A DNA stretch of 64,000 nucleotides. It comes from SHLQ01 sp964517125 (GTDB lineage: Bacteria; Actinomycetota; Acidimicrobiia; Acidimicrobiales; SHLQ01). The notes beneath the pieces were generated by a model, which ran no database searches, had not been told where the DNA came from, and was given only the letters and a program-made list of their open reading frames with translations. This document shows, one piece after another, positions 60,596 through 64,000 of this stretch (position 1 is the stretch's first letter; every line of letters starts with the position of its first letter). The DNA is taken from contig CAZFBD010000001.1 of the NCBI GenBank assembly GCA_964517125.1, positions 186,001-250,000 of the forward strand, in the 5' to 3' direction. A program made the position numbers and the translations under genes.

Positions 60596-60670
60596 GTGTG
60601 TCTCCAGTTGCTGGTTCGTGCGGATCGTAGCCAGAACCCCGTGCCCGACCGGAATCCGACACTCGTCGCG

Positions 60671-61555
60671 TCAGGACCGGGACGAACCAGCGCGTCGCTG
60701 TCGAATCCCAAGGACGACACCAACGACGATGACGACCAGCAGGCCAAGTCCGGCGAGCGCAAGGAGGCCGTACGTCCGGAGAACGGATGGGCCCACCGCG
60801 TACTGTCGCCTTCCCTCGGCGAACGCATCAGCCAGGACCGTGACCGGATTCTGTCCGTCACCCTCGACCACGGCCACGGTGAGCAGGACCGAAGGTGCGT
60901 CAGCCGCATCGTCGGGTTCGGCGACGACGACCTGTGCGAACAACGCGGTCTGGTCTGCGCATCTCGAGTCACCGCCGGCATCGCCTCCGGCGACCAGCGC
61001 AGCGACAAGGCGCTCCGCAAGGTGCCCAGACGTCGCCTCGAACGCTCCAACGGCGTCGTAGACCACGGCAGGGCTGACCAGGATGTTGCCCTGCGCGCTG
61101 ACGCTGCGACCTTGCGCATCAAGCGCGCCAGCAACATTCGCATCGCCGGTGGCTGCCGCACTGTCCCCAGACACAGCAACCACCGCATGCTGGCGCTGCG
61201 AACTCTGGTCATCGAACGCCGAGTCCATGAGCGCCTCGACGATCGCACTTGGCGGCACTGTCGCTTCCAGCTGTCGACGGATCTCGGACGGCGCCTGCGA
61301 ATTGAGGAGCGCTTGTGAGACACCTGCTCCGACACCAGGCACGATCACCACTGGCTCCAGGGGCTGATCCAGGTCCCCAAGGAGAACAGCAGGCACGCAC
61401 GATGCGATCGCAACTCCAACGTCGCCGGTTTCTGGGTCGACCGCCACGATGGACCAGGTCGCGGTAGCCGGCGACATCGTTGCCACGAGCACAACCGCAA
61501 CCACAGCCACGCCCACGAGGGAGGCTCGGGTGGCGTCAAGACGACATTTGCTCAT
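60671..61555 (-). CDS. DUF1028 protein with signal peptide and C-terminal membrane anchor
   Basis: 294 residues. ATATWSIVAVDPETGDVGVAIASC is the DUF1028 opening, where the residue after signal cleavage would begin the Ntn-hydrolase-like domain; GVGAGVSQALLNSQAP and SAQGNILVSPAVV are the family's later blocks. Before it is an export signal with a long hydrophobic core. At the C-terminus a single helix (LLALAGLGLLVVIVVGVVLG) is followed by a basic tail, so the domain is displayed outside. Start at the ATG at 61555; the longer frame runs back into the katG terminator. Function of DUF1028 is unknown. Confidence 0.83.
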   Translation of the reverse strand: MSKCRLDATRASLVGVAVVAVVLVATMSPATATWSIVAVDPETGDVGVAIASCVPAVLLGDLDQPLEPVVIVPGVGAGVSQALLNSQAPSEIRRQLEATVPPSAIVEALMDSAFDDQSSQRQHAVVAVSGDSAAATGDANVAGALDAQGRSVSAQGNILVSPAVVYDAVGAFEATSGHLAERLVAALVAGGDAGGDSRCADQTALFAQVVVAEPDDAADAPSVLLTVAVVEGDGQNPVTVLADAFAEGRRQYAVGPSVLRTYGLLALAGLGLLVVIVVGVVLGIRQRRAGSSRS

Positions 61556-61642
61556 CACGTGTGGTCGCTTGCGGTCATGGCCTGCAAGACCAGCAGATGG
61601 GTGGACCAACAACAAATCACCCCCGAACCTCGCCAAAACGGC

Positions 61643-61684
61643 GATCGGCCCCACCAGATCCGTAGGAATCCGGTGGGGCCGATC
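61643..61684 (-). terminator. Strong katG terminator hairpin
   Basis: GATCGGCCCCACC (61643-61655) and GGTGGGGCCGATC (61672-61684) form a perfect 13-bp stem with a 16-nt loop, 11 bp past the katG stop. On the minus strand a TTTT run follows shortly. This should end katG transcription and separate it from the DUF1028 gene. Confidence 0.85.
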
Positions 61685-61695
61685 ATCCGGAATGA

Positions 61696-63840
61696 CTAGG
61701 AGAGATCGAAACGATCTGCGTCCATCACCTTTGCGAAGGCGGCGGCGAAGTCGTTTGCGAACTTCTCTGCAGCGTCATCGGCGGCGTAGACGTCGGCGAT
61801 CGCACGAAGAATCGAGTTCGAGCCGAACACGAGGTCGTTGCGGGTACCCGTCCACTTGGCCTCACCGCTCGCACGGTCCTTGCCTTCGAAGACGCCCTCT
61901 TCACCGGCAGCCGTCCACTCGGTGTTGTAGTCCATCAGGTTGACAAAGAAGTCGTTGCTGAGGGTTCCAACGTTGTTGGTGAGAACGCCGTGTCCGTCGG
62001 TGGTGACACCGAGAACACGCAAGCCAGCCACGAGTACGGACATCTCTGGGGCGCTCAGGCCGAGGAGCTGTGCCTTGTCGACGAGCAGGTGCTCGGCCAC
62101 GAGGGCGTTGCCCTTGCCAAGGAAGTTCCGGAATCCGTCCCACTTCGGCTCAAGCCATGCGAAGGACTCTTCGTCGGTCTGCTCCTGGGTCGCATCGCCG
62201 CGACCTGTGCTGACCGCAACACTGACGCTGTTGCCACCTGCGGATGCAGCGGCTTCGACAGCAGCAGCGCCACCAAGGACGATGAGGTCCGCCATGGAGA
62301 CGTCGACGCCGACGCTGGACTGCACACCTTCGAGGGCGGACAGTACGCCCGAGAGCGTGTCCGGGCTGTTTGCTTCCCAGCCGCTCTGCGGGGAAAGGCG
62401 AAGGCGAGCGCCGTTGGCGCCACCACGCATGTCGCTTCCACGGTAGGTGGATGCCGAGGCCCAGGCGGTCGACACAAGGTCGGTGATGCTCACACCGGAA
62501 GCCATGATTGCGGCCTTGACGGTCGCAACGTCGGCGTCGCTGAGTGCGGTGCCTGCAGGAACGGGGTCCTGCCAGATGAGCTCTTCGCTGGGAACCTCTG
62601 GGCCGAGGTAACGGACAGCCGGGCCCATGTCTCGGTGGGTCAGCTTGTACCACGCACGTGCGAATGCATCGTCGAGGAGCGACTGGTCGTCACGGAAGCG
62701 CTGCGAGATGGGACCGTAGATCGGGTCCATCTTCATGGCCATGTCGGCCGTCGTCATCATGGGTGCGTGGAACACGTCACCGCGATGCGCGTCGGGCACG
62801 GTGCCAGCAAGCGCCGGTGCGTGCCACTGCTTGTGACCCGACGGGCTCTCGGTGAGCTCCCAATCGTTGTCCATGAGGGTCTCGAGGTAGTTGTTGTCCC
62901 ACGTGGTGGGCGTGGAGTTCCATGCGCCTTCGAAACCGGAACCGGTGGTGTGCTCGGCCTTTCCGGACTCGAAGTCGTTCTTCCAGCCGATGAGCTGCTG
63001 CTCCATGGGAGCACCTTCGGGCTCAGCGTTGACCATGTCCTCGGGGCCGGCACCGTGTGCCTTGCCGAATGCATGGCCGCCGACCACGAGCGCAACGGTC
63101 TCTTCGTCGTTCATTGCCATGCGGCCGAACGTCTCGCGAATGTCGCGGCCAGAGGCGACGGGATCGGGGTTGGCGTTCGGGCCTTCCGGGTTCACGTAGA
63201 TGAGGCCCATCTGCACGGCGCCGAGTGGCTCGAGCAGGTCACGGTCGCCGCTGTAGCGCTCGTCGTCGAGCCAGACGCTTTCGGGTCCCCAGTAGATGTC
63301 TTCTTCAGGAGCCCACACGTCTTCACGTCCGCCGGCGAAGCCGAAGGTCTCGAAGCCCATGGATTCGAGGGCGACGTTGCCGGTGAGGATCATGAGGTCG
63401 GCCCAGCTGAGCTGGCGGCCGTACTTCTTCTTGATCGGCTCGAGGAGAAGGCGAGCCTTGTCGAGGTTGACGTTGTCGGGCCAGCTGTTGAGCGGAGCGA
63501 AACGCTGGGTGCCGGAAGCGCCGCCGCCGCGACCGTCGTGGGTACGGTAGGTGCCGGCGGAGTGCCATGCCATGCGGATGAAGAACGGGCCGTAGTGACC
63601 GTAGTCGGCAGGCCACCAGTCCTTGGAGTCCGTCATGAGGGCGGTGAGGTCGGCCTTGACGGCAGCGAGATCGAGCTTGGCAAACTCCGAGGCGTAGTCG
63701 AAGTCGTCGCCCATCGGGTTCGAGGCGGCAGAGTGCTGATCCAGGATGTTCAGGTTGAGCTGGTTTGGCCACCACTGTTGGTTTGCCGAGGAACCCACGT
63801 CGTTCTGGTGAAAGACCGGGCACTTGTTTTCGTCAGTCAT
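61696..63840 (-). CDS. katG: Catalase-peroxidase (KatG)
   Basis: 714 residues, full length two-domain catalase-peroxidase. Distal pocket R89, W92, H93 (RMAWHSAGTYR), the adduct Tyr in GLIYVNPEG, and the proximal His in VGGHAFGKAHG are intact; the C-terminal domain is complete. AAGGAG precedes the ATG at 63840. It destroys hydrogen peroxide and organic peroxides. The furA gene ends 68 bp upstream on the same strand, the mycobacterial arrangement in which FurA represses both. No signal peptide, so cytosolic. Confidence 0.97.
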   Translation of the reverse strand: MTDENKCPVFHQNDVGSSANQQWWPNQLNLNILDQHSAASNPMGDDFDYASEFAKLDLAAVKADLTALMTDSKDWWPADYGHYGPFFIRMAWHSAGTYRTHDGRGGGASGTQRFAPLNSWPDNVNLDKARLLLEPIKKKYGRQLSWADLMILTGNVALESMGFETFGFAGGREDVWAPEEDIYWGPESVWLDDERYSGDRDLLEPLGAVQMGLIYVNPEGPNANPDPVASGRDIRETFGRMAMNDEETVALVVGGHAFGKAHGAGPEDMVNAEPEGAPMEQQLIGWKNDFESGKAEHTTGSGFEGAWNSTPTTWDNNYLETLMDNDWELTESPSGHKQWHAPALAGTVPDAHRGDVFHAPMMTTADMAMKMDPIYGPISQRFRDDQSLLDDAFARAWYKLTHRDMGPAVRYLGPEVPSEELIWQDPVPAGTALSDADVATVKAAIMASGVSITDLVSTAWASASTYRGSDMRGGANGARLRLSPQSGWEANSPDTLSGVLSALEGVQSSVGVDVSMADLIVLGGAAAVEAAASAGGNSVSVAVSTGRGDATQEQTDEESFAWLEPKWDGFRNFLGKGNALVAEHLLVDKAQLLGLSAPEMSVLVAGLRVLGVTTDGHGVLTNNVGTLSNDFFVNLMDYNTEWTAAGEEGVFEGKDRASGEAKWTGTRNDLVFGSNSILRAIADVYAADDAAEKFANDFAAAFAKVMDADRFDLS

Positions 63841-63908
63841 ATTGCTCCTTGATTACTGAGATGTTGGTTGGTTGGTGAGAATGTGGGTGTTCGGATCGCC
63901 GTGCGAGT

Positions 63909-64000
63909 TCAGTTCTTTCGGCACGACGGGCACCGACCCCAATAGACAACTTCGGCTTCATCGATTTCGAATCCGTGGTCGTCGTTGGCTGTGAGGCACG
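63909..64000 (-). CDS. furA: Fur-family regulator FurA, C-terminal end only
   Basis: The last 29 codons (plus 2 bases) are present: GFEIDEAEVVYWGRCPSC and a short RKN tail. This is the FurA C-terminus, with the CxxC metal-binding pair. The rest lies beyond the right edge. Position immediately upstream of katG supports the assignment. Confidence 0.9.
   Translation of the reverse strand, partial: CLTANDDHGFEIDEAEVVYWGRCPSCRKN

Noticed and set aside
61990..63852. A 620-codon plus-strand frame
   Set aside because: Antisense to katG, which has all its active-site residues.
63852..63872. GGTT short tandem run upstream of katG
   Set aside because: A few short repeats only, no dyad or recognisable Fur box, within a 68-bp furA-katG gap.
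1..64000. tRNA, rRNA, CRISPR, insertion sequences, riboswitches
   Set aside because: None seen on reading both strands by eye; a covariance-model and repeat search would be needed to exclude small ones.

Overview
The window is 64 kb of high-GC, gene-dense bacterial DNA that reads as an actinobacterium, most likely an uncultured member of the Acidimicrobiia (Ilumatobacter-like). That lineage call is inference. It rests on a furA-katG pair of mycobacterial type, an NDMA-dependent (mycofactocin-type) alcohol dehydrogenase, a trans-acting enoyl-reductase-like protein, a WS/DGAT acyltransferase remnant, a maltokinase-cap protein, an actinobacterial family A polymerase, and many genes that appear leaderless (TANNNT 6-8 nt before the start codon, no Shine-Dalgarno). 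A run of exactly 100 N at 49113-49212 shows that this is a draft scaffold. I saw no rRNA, tRNA, CRISPR, transposase or prophage genes.

Layout. 1-3056: two coupled amidohydrolases, followed by a 25-bp-phased triple palindrome. 3232-4572: cupin, TetR regulator, YchJ-like protein. 4624-7202: operon of a 2-oxoglutarate dioxygenase, a 3-hydroxyisobutyrate-dehydrogenase-like enzyme and a class II aldolase. 7204-12830: lipoprotein cytochrome c, HtrA-like protease and a MoxR/DUF58/VWA/VWA operon. 12835-17874: conserved unknown, Rieske-TPP fusion enzyme, pyrC, NDMA-type alcohol dehydrogenase. 18001-23032: a second MoxR-VWA pair followed by a very large membrane patatin. 23049-27231: cupin, alcohol dehydrogenase, enolase-superfamily enzyme, enoyl-reductase-like protein.

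27267-39742 is a divergent catabolic island around an ArsR regulator and a near-perfect 40-bp palindrome. To the left run SDR, HyuA, HyuB, a FAD oxidase and DapC, nearly all overlapping or abutting. To the right run a VOC protein, an M24 metallohydrolase with DddP-like metal-ligand spacing, an adenosine-deaminase-family enzyme and a molybdopterin oxidoreductase. 40024-44818: two coupled 2-oxoglutarate oxygenases, a compact PolA-type polymerase, twin hairpin repeats and a third TauD-type oxygenase. That third oxygenase is fused by a 4-bp overlap to copZ and copA (45018-47189). A MerR regulator, an isochorismatase-family hydrolase and a maltokinase-cap protein follow. 48867-50458: a gapped MFS gene and a rhodanese. 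50471-55814: two PLP enzymes and a racemase/PhyH/M24 operon. 56064-60595: alpha-hydroxy-acid dehydrogenase, ArsR with an SRPBCC fusion protein, a broken WS/DGAT gene, alpha/beta hydrolase, CMD protein. 60671-64000: DUF1028 protein, katG and the end of furA.

The overall picture is an aerobic heterotroph with many small catabolic operons built from amidohydrolases, 2-oxoglutarate oxygenases, M24 hydrolases and redox enzymes, together with peroxide and copper defence. The features I rate highest are the MoxR-VWA-membrane patatin set, the Rieske-TPP fusion, the M24 enzyme with DddP-type ligand spacing but no matching catalytic Asp, and the ArsR-centred divergent island.
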